Positions 45,319 through 57,819 of a DNA stretch of 64,000 bases are shown in pieces (position 1 is the first letter of the stretch; each line of letters begins with the position of its first letter). The translations under genes and the position numbers were made by a program. Under the pieces are notes generated by a model. That model was not told the DNA's origin and did no database searches. It saw only the letters and a program-made list of their open reading frames with translations. The stretch covers positions 103,961,923 through 104,025,922 of the forward strand of contig CAKMRJ010003334.1 of NCBI GenBank assembly GCA_928212115.1, written 5' to 3'. This DNA comes from Lactuca virosa. Lineage: Eukaryota > Streptophyta > Magnoliopsida > Asterales > Asteraceae.

Positions 45319-46772
45319 TTGAGAATAGAAGTTGTCTCGACAATTGTGGAGAGTATAAAGAAAGCTCAAGAGGAAGCTTCAGAAAAGAATGACCGAAAGG
45401 AGGAACGTTTGGGCAAAACGTTAGTGTTTGGTACAAACGGTCATGGACTGAAGGTATTCCAAGATCGTATTTGGGTACCTAAGTCAGGAGGAATAAGAGA
45501 TCTTCTGATGGAAGAAGCTCACAAAACCATGTACTCAATTCATCCTGGTAGCACTAAAATGTATAGGGACCTAAAACCCTATTACTGGTGGCCGACGATG
45601 AAGCTCGACATTGCGAAGTATGTGGCGGAGTGTGTGACATGTGCGAGAGTCAAGGCACAACATCAGAAAACATACGAGAGTTTAGAACCCTTACCTGTGC
45701 CTATAGGTAAGTGGGAAGACATCACTATGGGTTTTGTCACTAAACTGCCCAGAACGAAGAATGGTCACGACATGATTTGGGTGGTCGTTGATCGCTTCAC
45801 TAAGAGTGCGCACTTCATAGCAGCCAATGAGAAATGGTCTATGGATAAGCTTGCGAATTCTTACGTGAAGGAAATAGTGAGGCTTCACGATGTTCCGTTA
45901 ACGATTGTATCAGATCGTGATAGCCGTTTCACCTCAAGGTTTTGGAAAAGTCTACAAGAGGAATTGGGTACCAAGTTGTGCTTAAGCACAGCTTACCATC
46001 CACAGACTGATGGTCAGAGCAAACAAACGATACAAACGCTTGAAGATATGCTGAGATCATGTACCCTAGAATTCCAAGGTAACTGGGACGAACACTTACC
46101 TTTGGTAGAATTTTCCTACAATAATAGTTTCCACTCGAGTATAAAGATGGCACCTTATCAAGCTTTGTACGGACAGAAGTGTCGTACGCCGTCTTGTTGG
46201 CTTGAGGCTGGGGAAAAGCAGTTTTTAGGACCGGAGATAGTCCATCAAACTGCTGAAAAGCTGAAAATAATTAAGGAGAGAATGTTAGCAGATCAAGATC
46301 GTCAAAAGAGTTATGCTGACAAGAAAAGACGACCGATGACTTTTGAAGTTGGAGATTCGGTTTTGCTTAAAGTCTCACCGTGGAAGGGACTTATACGATT
46401 TGGTAAAAGGGGAAAGTTAAGTCCAAGGTTTATTGGACCGTTTAAGGTTCTTCAGAGGATTGGGAATCAAGCTTACAAGCTCGAATTACCCGAAGAACTG
46501 AATGGAATTCATAACACTTTCCATGTGTGTTATTTGAGGAAGTTCACGGGAGAAGTTCCCGATATAATTCCAATTTCTGAGTTAAGAATTGATAAGAACA
46601 AAAGGTTAATTGAAGAACCAGAGGTAATAGTTGACCGAAAGACTAAGAAGTTGCGACGCAAGATGATCGAATTAGTGCTTGTCCACAGGAACATACGAAT
46701 GGGCCAAATCTCACCTGGGAAACGGAGAGTGACATGATGAGTCGCTATCCGCATTTGTTTGTTGATGTGTGA
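45319..46772 (+). pseudogene. gypsy integrase with chromodomain-like tail of element B
   Basis: One open frame of 472 codons. It has the HHCC zinc finger (HKTMYSIHPGS, AECVTCARVK) and the core with WVVVDRFTKSAHF and IVSDRDSRF (first two catalytic Asp). It then has TDGQSKQTIQTLEDM, where Lys (46021-46023) stands in place of the third catalytic residue Glu. GQKCRTPSCW, SPRFIGPF and a chromodomain-like tail follow. A frameshift near 46690 moves the final codons into another frame, ending at 46772. Without the Glu it should be catalytically dead. Confidence 0.88.
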
Positions 46773-46807
46773 TTCCGGGGACGGAATCATTCTAAGGTGG
46801 AGAGAAT

Positions 46808-49032
46808 TGTAACGCCCGTGTTTCTGGGCTAAGCATTAATGATAGTCTAGGTTAACCTTTGTAACTCATTTTGAAATAATAAGAATGTATTATTTGAGTA
46901 TTATATGTTCATTGCTTAATTGTGTGATTCAAATGAATTAAGGATAAAAATAAGCGATAAAATAAAATGTTAGATAAACCCGATATCGATACATGAAGTT
47001 GTAGTGGTCGTGGCAAGGTTTCCGAATATATAAAGAATGTCGAAATCTGAGTTATAACGAAGAAGTTATGACCTGTCGAAGTTTCGCGACAGAACCGACA
47101 CGGCACGGTATGACGTAAAATACGAATTTAAGATAGATCGATATCTAGCCTTAGTGATCTAAACGGAAGTCAAAGAGTTCGTTAAACCGAGAGCGTGCAT
47201 AAAAAGTACGTCTAAATCTGACTTCGTATGAGGAAGTTATGATTTTTCTAAGTTTCGACTTAGCAGTATGCAGCCCGAAACTCGAATATGAGATCGAGTG
47301 ACTTTTAGCCAAAACAATCTAAACGAGAATCGAAGATCTCGTCGTTAGTAGTCCAACGGTAAAAAGACAGACGAAAACGGATGTCAGATGAAGAAGTTAT
47401 GATTTTATAACGGAGTTTTCCTGTCCCGGCCTACTAAAAATAATTTAATAAAAATAAAGTCAAAAATAGCCGACGAAGTCTAAATGAAAGTTGTAGAGCA
47501 TAGTCTCACCTATGCGTGGATATAAATAACGTCGAAAACGGAGCTCGTATGCGAAAGTTATGAGTTTTTGAAGTTTGAGGCACGCATACCAAAGCTTATC
47601 CGAATGGAGCCTAGGGATGCGAGGTACGCCCAACATACAAGGAGGTACGCCCAGCGTACATGTCGACAGCGAGGTACGCTCCGCGTCGGATGAAGTTACA
47701 CCTCGCGTACAGCTGCTTTCCTCGGTCCTGAAGAGGTCACGTCGCCCCACCCGAAGTTCGCCACCTGGCACCTTATCCGAAGTACGCCCAGCGTAGGGCC
47801 TCGGTACGCCCAGCGTAGTCCAAGGTCTCGCTGCTATAAATAGGAGGCCGAGGCTGTCGATCTTTTTTGCCCAAAATATTTCTCTCTCTCTCTCCCATAT
47901 TTTCTCGTTTTGCGTGCAAGAAATACCCCCGAAGCCCCGATATTATTCCCGAGACCCGAAGCAAATCCCGAAGCCCCGAAGATCCCGAGAAGTAAAGTTT
48001 CCGAGCCGAAACTCTGCCCGCGAGAAGCCTGGTTTTCAAGAAAACATCCCGGTTTTATCGGAAAAGATTATTTTAAGAGACGAGGTGTTGTCCGATCATC
48101 GTCTTATCAAGTGAGTGTATATTCGTTTTCTTCTAACACATAGATATGAAGTATTCTTTATAAAACACATGCTATGTGTTTATATATTATTTGTTTATTT
48201 GAACTAGTTGTTGAATGGATGTTTTGTACAGGTTTTAAGCTGTATATAAATGTATATATTTTATCTACTAATATGTTGGGTAGAACATGGGTAGACAGAT
48301 GGTGTGTGATGAAATAAAATGATGAGAGACCTCGTTGTTGTTGCTGATTCAGTCATCTAGAGGAGTTTAGATGACTACCACAGACTTTTCTAGACAGTCC
48401 AGTGGAACGCTAGCAGGCTCATAACCTGTAGGTGTTAATGAACTTGGGTGTTCATTTGTTGTACTCCATCCCCCTCATGGATGCCTTTAGGACAATTGTG
48501 GAGGAAACCCCTTCGCAGTAATGTCCACCCCGATGAAAATCCTTAGACTAGGTCCATTGTAATAGTTGTTTTAGGGACATAAAGTGAGGATAGCGGGAAT
48601 GGGTAATTGGGTTATTGTTGGTTGATAAACTAAATATAATTATTTATTGTGGGTTGAAAACCCTATATGCTCACCAGGCTCCCAAGCTTGACCCACTCAG
48701 TTTTTCTTTGTATTACAGGTAGTGGCACGAGAGCATAAGTTGGATGACTTGTCAAGATATTTTGGATTATAAACCATAGTTAAATATAACTGTTGTAAGG
48801 TCTATTTTATATTGTTTATGCTTTTGGTCTGTATCGGAACATGACATCCCGAGTTTTGATATATAATGAAAATACATTTCTTTAATAAATGCTTTGATAA
48901 ACTTTATTTTATCATGTTTTGTTTTGGGGACAAATTTCCGCAACTCTTTTAAATCAATGGATTTACTCTAAAAAAATTTTAAAAGCATAAATGAAACCGG
49001 TCTTTTCTGGCCGTGATTTTGGGGATGTCACA
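46808..49032 (+). repeat. 3' LTR of element B
   Basis: 2225 bp, after the tract AAGGTGGAGAGAAT. TATA (TATAAATA) at 47835-47842 with TACGCCCAGCGTA-type palindromes upstream (47625-47820), one of them in an extra 23-bp duplication absent from the 5' LTR. A CT-rich stretch follows the TATA box (47880-47895). Confidence 0.9.
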
Positions 49033-49556
49033 CCTCAAAGGAACAGTTTCGTTAGGATTATGGTATCCTTTGAAGACATGATTTTTTATCCAAGGATTTT
49101 CTGATGCACACCTGGGTGGATGTCAATTGGATCGAAAGAGCACAACTAGAGGATGTCAATTATTGGACGGGAAACTTGTGAGTTGGCAATCGAAAAAGCA
49201 AACTTGTGTTTCTATTTCGACTGCTGAGGTAGAATACGTTGCTGAGGCGGCGTGCACATCACAATTAATTTTGATTCAAAGCCAATTGTGTGACTATGCA
49301 ATCAGCATGAAGAAAATACCTTTATATTGTGATTCCCATAGTGCAATCTGGTCCAACAATCGAAAACGAAACATATTGCTCTTCAGTATCATTTTATCAA
49401 AGACCATGTTGAATATGGAAACATATAAGTCCATTTTGTCAAAACAACAGAACAACTCGCTGACATTTTCACAAAACCTTTAGATGAAAAATCGTTCTTA
49501 AGGAATTTCAATAGTCTGGATATGATGGAAGCATGTTATGTTCCTCATTCTATTTG
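49033..49556 (+). pseudogene. copia RNase H fragment (element E, continued)
   Basis: Continues the copia frame split at 40210: LKGTVSLGLWYP, GCQLDRKSTTRGCQLLDGKL, SWQSKKQTCVSISTAEVEYV, KKIPLYCDS, then in shifted frames the TKPLDEKSFL motif near the end. Stop near 49556. Frameshifts and a stop are present. Confidence 0.85.
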
Positions 49557-51420
49557 AATCTGACTCGAACATAAGTTTTATCTTACTTTCGATTGTTATT
49601 GATACTTTCGATTAGTAAGTATTTCTTTCGTGTTTTAACTCACTTTCGCCTGTTTGTGTTCTATTCAGAGGTTACCGTTCATGTTCAGTGTTCGACTGGC
49701 TTCACATTCGACTTCCTTCTGAATCGTTCAGTGTAGGTTTCTAATTCGCGTCTATTGAGAGGCTTTCGGCGCTCAACTTATGTTTGACGTCTGCTAGACC
49801 ATGATTCGAACGCATCCAGGTAATATTTTTAAGTTCGTTTATTTTTGTTTTTGATGTTTTTTTTTTCAAAAATCAAAAATCCAAAAAGATTTTTTTTTTG
49901 TTTCTATTTTTTCAAAAATCAAAAATACAAAAATATTGTCATTAAAGTCTCATTGTAACAGCATGATGCTATTTCGCATGCGAAATGAACATATTCATTA
50001 AGGGAACATGTATTACTAGAAATTATGTACTAGTTAAGTGTCCCTAAAAGCATGATGTTGCATGTTGTCCTCTAAGCCTCAAAGACTCTATGTGTTCGAA
50101 CCCTTAATGAATCTTTCACATGAAAGTTTCTTCCTAATCAGGATGTATTCACATTAGTCGACGAGCTACCGTACTCTTCTCATGATGAGTCAAGATTTTT
50201 CTGCTTGGTCCAAATTTTCAGCAGAGATACAATGAGTTCTTTCACCAAATCTTTTTCACCAAAATTTCTTTCACGATCACACACTACATTGCATATACTC
50301 GACATCTCTAGTCGAAACCTACCAGAATGTAGATATGTCAAAAATCTATGTTTATGATCCTGAGTCATTCTTCCATGATGATGGTGAAACCCAACGAACC
50401 TAACTATTAAAGAATTGACGGTGAACAACATTGTTCAAGATTTTCACGAAACAATTGTTTCCTTGTACCGTTTCGATATTCAAAATCTCATTCCATTCGA
50501 ATTGAGTGATCTTGCTAAAATGTTCTAACAACAAGACGTTTTTTCCCAAAAAGATCTAGTATTTTAGTTTTCTTTTAATGAGATTTCCGTCTGAATATCT
50601 TTTCTGAACTTTTGTCACTTATAATCATTACCAACCAAACTTGTTCTTGACTACACTGGTCATCTAAGTAATTTTGTTCAATTGAATCACACTTATGTTA
50701 AGTTGTGACTTTGTGCAAAATTGAAGCCGCCTTCGAAACCAAAGCAAATGAATCCATTTGATGCTCATCAATGAGTATCCGATTGTAATTCACGAGATAC
50801 CACACAAGCAATTCTTCATCTCTCTTGATGTCGAATGAAGAGATCTTTGCCCGGGATCATTTTGCTTTTGTATTAAATGAAATTTGATATCACTATATCC
50901 ACATTTTGTTTTATTTGCTTCTATCTCATTCTTTGGCACACGAAAGCAGTGAAATCCTTGAGGTTTTGGGTATTACCAACTCGAAACTTAGATCTTGCAA
51001 AGTCTGGCATATGATCTCGCTTCCAAATCCCAAAATCGAATGAGCCCAGCCTCCATGCTGAAGGATTGGTCTTACCTTGGTGTCGAATCACATGCAATAC
51101 TTGTTTAAGCAACTAAACCTGTGATGGTTCTTATCCAACTGGGAAAAGCGAAAGATCCGATGGAAGTGACGGTTCAAGATTTTCACGGGAATCAAGGAGA
51201 ACATGATGATTACTTTTATGACGTGGAGTTTTTTACGGTGTCAGTTAAGTAACCAACACAATATGTCATATTTTCTTAATGGATACCGGTTCAAATTCAA
51301 ACATAAACACCGATTATAAAAGGAAGACGATTATTTCCTTGTCAAACTTTATGCTCTCTGATCAAACCTCAAAGAACCTTAACTGTTCATCGTTTCTAAA
51401 TTTCTCCAAAATTCTCTGCA
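49557..51420 (+). other. post-pol spacer of copia element E
   Basis: No convincing frame. T-rich tracts lie at 49855-49930, followed by sequence with many TCGA/TTCGA words. It separates pol from the extra ORF region. Confidence 0.4.
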
Positions 51421-54400
51421 ATGGCTGCTTCTCATCACAATGTTAATCCAACAACTACTAATGATGAAGAAGTCTCACAACTGATGATGAAGATCCAAAC
51501 CACTAATATTCGTCTAGTTCCATCTCTTGATCAATATCTAGAGGAATTACAGATGCTTGTTCAAACTTTGAAGAACTTTGTACTATCGTTTGCACTTTCC
51601 TCATCATTTGCAATCCCGATAGAATGGCTTTCACTTGTTTCTTCAACCGCAGTGTTCAACAAAACTAATAAGGTGGTTACGTTACAGATCTCGGATTAAA
51701 AACAAAGAAGCTCACTCGGAAGAAGTTTGCCCAAATTCTGAAATTACCAACATCAGGTACTTTCTATGAAGTTACAAATGATCGGGTGATTTATATGTTC
51801 AACGAAATTGGGCATCAACCTACCTTAACCACCATGAGTCAGTTTGAGAAGTCTAGTCTTCCCTCTGTTTGGAGATTTTTGTTTGGGATTATACTAAGGT
51901 GTTTAACAGGAAGAAGCTCTGGGCGTGATAAAGCTAAGCTTGAAGTATACTCAGTCATAGCAGGATTGTACTATGTTTTAAATGTGGATTATGCTTCACA
52001 TTCATGGGAGGAGTTTGGAATTTCAATTGCTCACACGTAGCTAACAACTGGTATGTCGATTGCTCGATTTTGGAGCTTAATTCTACAGGAGGTTTATAAT
52101 TAAGAGAACATTTTTATTCCATTTGGTCTCATAATTGTCGAGTTTCCGGTAATGGCTGCTCCAAGGGTTTTTCTCGATGATCCTAGTGTTTTTCCCAATG
52201 TTGCTCGCATTCCGTATGCAATGCTCAAACTTGTGGATCCCAAAAATCAGTTGTTGGTGCAATAATTGGCCTCTATTGATTCTTATAATCCAATTGGGGT
52301 TCTTCCACCAAAGGGGTTAGAAGGAAAATCTAAAGGCTCGAAGGCTCCAAAGAAGAAGAAACTAGTCAAAAAACCACCAACTATGGAGGAGGAAGTTGTT
52401 AAAGAGACTATACCCACGAAAATTGGCGTTCTTAAATGAACTAAGAAACCAACCAAGAAGCCTTATGAATCTCCAATCAAGACAACTACTCAAGAACCTG
52501 TAGTTGAAAGTTTTGATCCCAAGGATGTCGAATCTTTAAATCCTGTTTCTTGTAAGGGTGGTCCAATGAAGGTTCGAAAGCCACAATTTACCAAGAGGGG
52601 TGTTCTATTTCGTGAAGTTTCGGTTTCAGGATCACCGGCCTCCAAGAAGCGTCGAGCTATTGATATGGCTCAAAAGTTAAACAATAAAAAATGTGAAGTT
52701 AAAGTTCCATTTGAGAATGTGACAATCGAAACAGAGCATGTCAGTGGTAGCGAAAGGTCTAATGTTCGCATCGAGGATTCTTTTATTGGTTCACCTCGAA
52801 GGGATTCCCATGTCGAGTCGAATCTCGAGGAGACAAGGGATCCTAATGTCAATGTAAACATATCTGATATGGATACAAACATCAATTTGAGTGATCAATA
52901 AAACACCAATATCCATGAGAAGGAAATTGTCAAACCATCCGGGCTTTCGAATACCGAGTCCGGTCAGGAGGAGGTCAGAACTCTAGACATCGCTGTGAAC
53001 TTATCTAATAAGGATACAAATGTCAACATGGATGAAGGGATGTTCAATAATGAATCTAATGCCACAACTTTCATTCCAACTTCAACAGTTTTACCACCAC
53101 CTTCATCTCCCATACCTACTTCTGTTCCATCTTCAACTATCTCACCAGCATTTTTTGTTGTCATGCAAGAACCTATCACCATGCTTTTCTCATCCCAATC
53201 TACAGAAAAGTAACTTAAAAAAAAACAAACCTGATGATGAAGATGTCTTTTTTTCATTTGCTGACATTCAATTCAACCCAGAAGAAGAAGATATCCCTGA
53301 TGATCTAATCATGTCAGGTAAACAATTCAAGATCCTCAACTCAAAGATGAATTCTCTTCTTCAAATTGTAGCAGATACTGGAGGAAAGCATTATGTAACT
53401 GGAATCGAAATGGATTACTTGATGAAAGCTCAAGAATCTCGGCTACGAAACTTGATAGCAGATATTGAGCAGAAACAAGAAGAACGTTTAGCCTTTCATT
53501 CAAAGATCTATGATTATGAAATACAGAATCTTCGTGATGTTGCCAAGACTCCTCATGGCCTTTTCATGGAATCACTAAACGAAATGAAGGAGTCTCTTAC
53601 TGTCAAGGTTGATGAGCTAAAACTCGTGATGATAGAAGAAATCAAGAAGATGGAAGATAACAATAAGTTGCTTCAAGACAAATTCGATGTTATTGTTGGT
53701 TCCATCACTCGTTTAGTCGAAATCAATAATGAGTACACCAAACAATTAGAAGCCAAGTCTGAGCAGGACGTTAAGGTGTTCGAAACAATGAAGGAATTCC
53801 TATCTGGAATTAAAGAAACCTTATCCAAGATGTATCTTTCAAATCAATCCACTATGTCTCCAGAATCTCTATCACGGATGGTTTCGACAATTGAGTCGAA
53901 CATCAAAACTAAGCCTGCTCCTATCCGAAATTTGGTAAATTGTTTACCAACTAATGCTCCTCGTGCTATGCAAGTCTCGCAAAGGGGAAATAGAGGAGTT
54001 TGTGGACTGGATCTTCAAAAGATTCTGATGGTGAAAAAGGAGTAGTGGTTGGGAAGGTCATTTCGACTCACATTCTAACTTCAATTCCCATGAAGCAAGT
54101 AATTGTTTCCTCAACAACAGTGAATTCAACAAAAATGTAATGAAAGCTCCATCAAAAGGAATTTCAATTAAAGAAGGAGAAGAGGTTCAAGTAAAGATCT
54201 TGTTAAAACAACTTCGACAACTAATCCAAAAGACAAAGGGAAGGTTATCACGATTGAACAATCGAATGAAGAAAACAAGAAGCAACAAGCTTCTGAACTG
54301 GAACGTTAAAGGAAAATCAACAACATCCTTTAACAGAGGGAGTATGATCCTCCAGGCCTAAACAAAGGTGACCCGAACAAGCATTGGTATTATGAAACGA

Positions 54401-55134
54401 TTGAAATCGCAGTGTTGGGGAAAAATGAAGAAATTCTTAAAAGGCCTAAGAAAAATTTTGAAACTGAAAATTCGGACTTCAATCAACTCGATTTCCCAAT
54501 CAATCACATGTTGTTCACATATCCACAATTCAAAGTAGCAGATAACTTCAAAGATAATAATGAATACAGAAACCTGTACATTTGTTTTCATGCTATCTTG
54601 GCCAAAAATGAAGGTGATGTGTGGTCGTTAGTGAAAATAGTGAAGGTGATGAAAATTGATTGGGATACCTTATTCGAGGGTTTGCTTCAAAATTTTTGAT
54701 ATTCAGTTGTGAGAGCTAATAATGTGGAGTTCGAATTCACGATTGTTGATTTTCCTCCAATGAACCTGAATGATCTTATTTCGATCACCAAGATTCTGAT
54801 CAATGTGGACGTATCAAAGATCCCAGAGGTGAATCGAAATGACTTTATCATTGGTTTTGGTTATATCAAGGCTTACCTGGAATGCTACTATGAATATCTG
54901 GAAATTACAGATATTGATCTAGCCATGGCAATCAAGAAGTTTGCAAAAGTGCCTCTAAACCTGGAAAAGGAAAAGTTGAACATAAATGAGTATGAAGACG
55001 GAGAAATCATACACGATCCATATGGTGTTGTGTTCGAGGGAAAGAACAAGAAAGGAACTTTGACAAAAATATTATTTCAAATCACTGACCTGAAGAGATA
55101 CACAAATTCCCATTTCACAATCATCTTGATCTGA
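51421..55134 (+). pseudogene. extra post-pol ORF of copia element E (coiled-coil protein), broken
   Basis: A long coding-like region lies after pol. It begins MAASHHNVNPTTTNDEEVSQ and shifts frame near 51690 into a segment with WRFLFGIILRCLTGRSSGRD. Lys/Pro-rich and Ser-rich stretches come next. From about 53280 to 53930 there is a strongly heptad-like coiled coil (ESRLRNLIADIEQKQEERLA, FVV-poor, Lys/Glu-rich), then further pieces at 54412-54699 and 54709-55134. At least five frameshifts or stops. Copia lineages such as SIRE/Maximus carry an extra ORF in this place, sometimes called env-like. I see no signal peptide, cleavage site or clear membrane anchor, so I do not call it an envelope protein. 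Confidence 0.6.
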
Positions 55135-55263
55135 ATCAACAACTGCAAGAATAATGATAATGAAGATAAACCTGAGATTATGAAGATTGTTTTGTGGTAT
55201 ATAGAAGTCAGAAGGGAGCTTCTACAGACTATGAAGATGATTGCTTAATTTCGACTACGCTCA

Positions 55264-55276
55264 CAAAGGGGGAGAT
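55264..55276 (+). other. polypurine tract of copia element E
   Basis: CAAAGGGGGAGAT directly before the LTR start TGTTGG; the classic plus-strand primer position. Confidence 0.75.
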
Positions 55277-55610
55277 TGTTGGAGTTGAATGTGTATAGTG
55301 AGGAGTCGAAGTAGTCAGAGTTTGTAAGGTGTTGAAAACATCTTGACTTCGACATTCTATCTATTTTACAAGGCATATTAGTTTCAATACTTGAATGTTG
55401 AGTCCTTGTAATTTTTTGCGAGTCTGATTGTATCCTATAAATAGGATAGGTACATAGAGTAGAGGAAGAATATTGAGCGTCATTCTACAACTTGTACTCT
55501 CGAACTCTTGTACTCTTTCAGACTAATATTTGAGCCAACTAGATCATATTTAGATCTTGTGTTCTTTACTGCTTTCATAATATCATTTGTGTTTGTAATC
55601 AATCCTAACA
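55277..55610 (+). repeat. 3' LTR of copia element E
   Basis: 334 bp, TGTTGGAGTTGAATG to AATCCTAACA, preceded by the polypurine tract. A TATA-like CTATAAATAGG lies at about 55436. Its first ~60 bp recur at 13265 and 18104 in the GASA duplication. Confidence 0.85.
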
Positions 55611-55689
55611 CACTTCAGAAGCTAAACAATAATAAAAATATGATTTTAAAGTAATAGAAGCTGAAAATTCTCTTAAATCTTGGAACCAA

Positions 55690-55694
55690 ACGTG

Positions 55695-55752
<58 letters not shown>
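55690..55752. repeat. (TA)n microsatellite
   Basis: About 60 bp of TA repeats next to GAGAGAGAG and a G run, at the left edge of the inverted-end element. Confidence 0.95.
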
Positions 55753-55755
<3 letters not shown>

Positions 55756-55884
55756 AGAGAGAGGGGGGGTTCATATGTTTTTGACAACTATTGTGTGCTT
55801 ATAAGGACCAATGAGAATTCATAAAATATTAAATAATTAAATAATTCATTTAAGGGTATAATAGTAATCTATGCACCTTTTTAT

Positions 55885-56834
55885 ATGGAAAATCCTAAGA
55901 TATTGGACCAGTTCTCCTTTAAACCCGTCATTCTACATCTTAAAAACCCTACTCCATTATTACCGATCACAATTCTCCCCATTTTCATATTTTTTTTCCT
56001 GATTTCCACCATCGTCCTCCTATTTGCATCCGACGATCTCCACCCAACAGTATCCACAAGCACCGACGACCTCATTCCTCCAACATCGGTTTTTTCACAC
56101 CCTATCAAACGACACCAAGATCCATGCGGCCCTCTTCTTCCACACACCGGTCGTGTTGCCAGGCTTTCCATTCCCTCGACAACGATTAATTCTTCGACCT
56201 GGCCTCTATCTCCTTCAATCGGCACTCATATTGATCCACTGCCTTTTTTGATTGAGTTGAATCATCCCAGTTTCTCGTCTCTAAATTTTTATCAGGTAAG
56301 ACATTTTTTATTTTTGAAATTCTTTTCTTTTTCAAATCAATTGATTATTAGAGTATATAATATTTGTTGTGGGTTAACATGTTTGATAATAATGTTCTGG
56401 ATACATGCCAAGCCCATTACCATTGGAATTTATAATGGTTACATTCAATGTGATTTTTTCAATTTTAAAATGAATGAAATATATCAATTGATTTTATGGC
56501 AAGTATGTAATCTTCTCAATGGTAAATTTTGAAATGGTTCATTTTCATCTGATATATTTATTTGTTGACAAAACTTCAAAAATGGTCCCTGTGGTTTCAA
56601 AAAATCTGAAGTTTGGTCCCTAGTTTACAGAAACCTCACGGATCGTCCCTGTGGTTTCAAAACTTTTAATGTTTAGTCATTCCATCTAACTCCGTCAGCT
56701 TTCTACCATTAAGTGAGGGGTATTTTCGTCATTTCAATACCCGGGGACCATTTATGAGGTTTTCTCTATTTAAAAAATAATAATAAAATATAAATATTTA
56801 ATATAAAAGGGTCCTACCCTCCCCCTCCTCTCTC

Positions 56835-56873
<39 letters not shown>

Positions 56874-57783
56874 AACATGAGCTGTGTGCTTCTCTGTGTG
56901 CTTCTGTAAGCTCTAGTGTGTGTAATTCTTCTTTCCATTTTCCCTTTCGTTTTTCTCTATCTGCATTTGTTGTGTTGCTAAATTCTCCTGTAAAAAACAT
57001 GGCTAGAGTTTCTTCTTTTATTACTTCTTTTTCTTTATTCTTCATTTACCCATCCATCTAATCTGGGGTGAAAATCCCTCCAAGATCTCGAGCACGCAGA
57101 GTAGAGAGTATACGTAAGCAAAGGGTAATTCGGGGAATCTCTCATATTCCTGTAGCAAAAGCACTAAGAAGAATCAGAATTAGAATCGGTTCAATTGGGG
57201 AAAACCCTCTTCTTCAAGGTCTCAACAGTGTAGGAAGAGGCACTACTTCTGAAACAAACCCATCATTCTTACATTCTTCTGAAGCGGCAGGGGGTAGTCG
57301 AAGACACCGTTCATGTCCATTCCCAAGGTTGATATTGGAAAGTGCTGCTTCTCTTTCCTCCATTTCATCTGCCCTAAACAACGCATAAAGATTGATTGAA
57401 GATCTTGAAACATACATCAATGATCGTCTTTTGAGAAGTACAGATGTTTCACAGATTCTACCAGGTAATCAAGAATGCAACACTTATCTTCCAAATGGTG
57501 GTGATATTCAAGTTCAACTGCTCAGAATGCAGAGATGAATACGAATCCAAATTTAAATCATGTTGTCCATGTTTCTTCTAGTTCTTCTCAAAGAGCGATT
57601 GCTACTACTGTTGTGCATTTGGATAATCTATCAATTGATAGTGTTGTAGAGATTGATCTGACTATATCGCATCCTTCTTCTTCTTCTGCTAGGAGAGCTG
57701 TTGTTTTAAGGGTGTTGAGTTTGGAAGGTGGGACTTCCGATGAACAAGAATAATAGGTTGGATAAGATAAGTGGGTGGTGCTT

Positions 57784-57819
<36 letters not shown>

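Larger units (their letters stand above)
40211..49032 (+). mobile_element. gypsy (chromovirus-type) element B, complete borders, TSD CCTCA
   Basis: 8822 bp from TGTAACGCCC to GATGTCACA, with perfect 5-bp duplication CCTCA at 40206-40210 and 49033-49037. It interrupts copia E in the RT/RNase H codons for RYLKGT. It has a 5' LTR (1664 bp), PBS, gag-pol with five or so lesions, polypurine tract and 3' LTR (2225 bp). It is the best-preserved element of the window. Confidence 0.95.

Noticed and set aside
51421..55134. Calling the post-pol region an envelope gene
   Set aside because: No signal peptide, cleavage motif or clear transmembrane anchor is visible in the fragments; only position and coiled coil agree with so-called env-like ORFs.
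55605..55787. Minus-strand 60-codon frame rich in Tyr-Ile
   Set aside because: It is a translation of the TA microsatellite.
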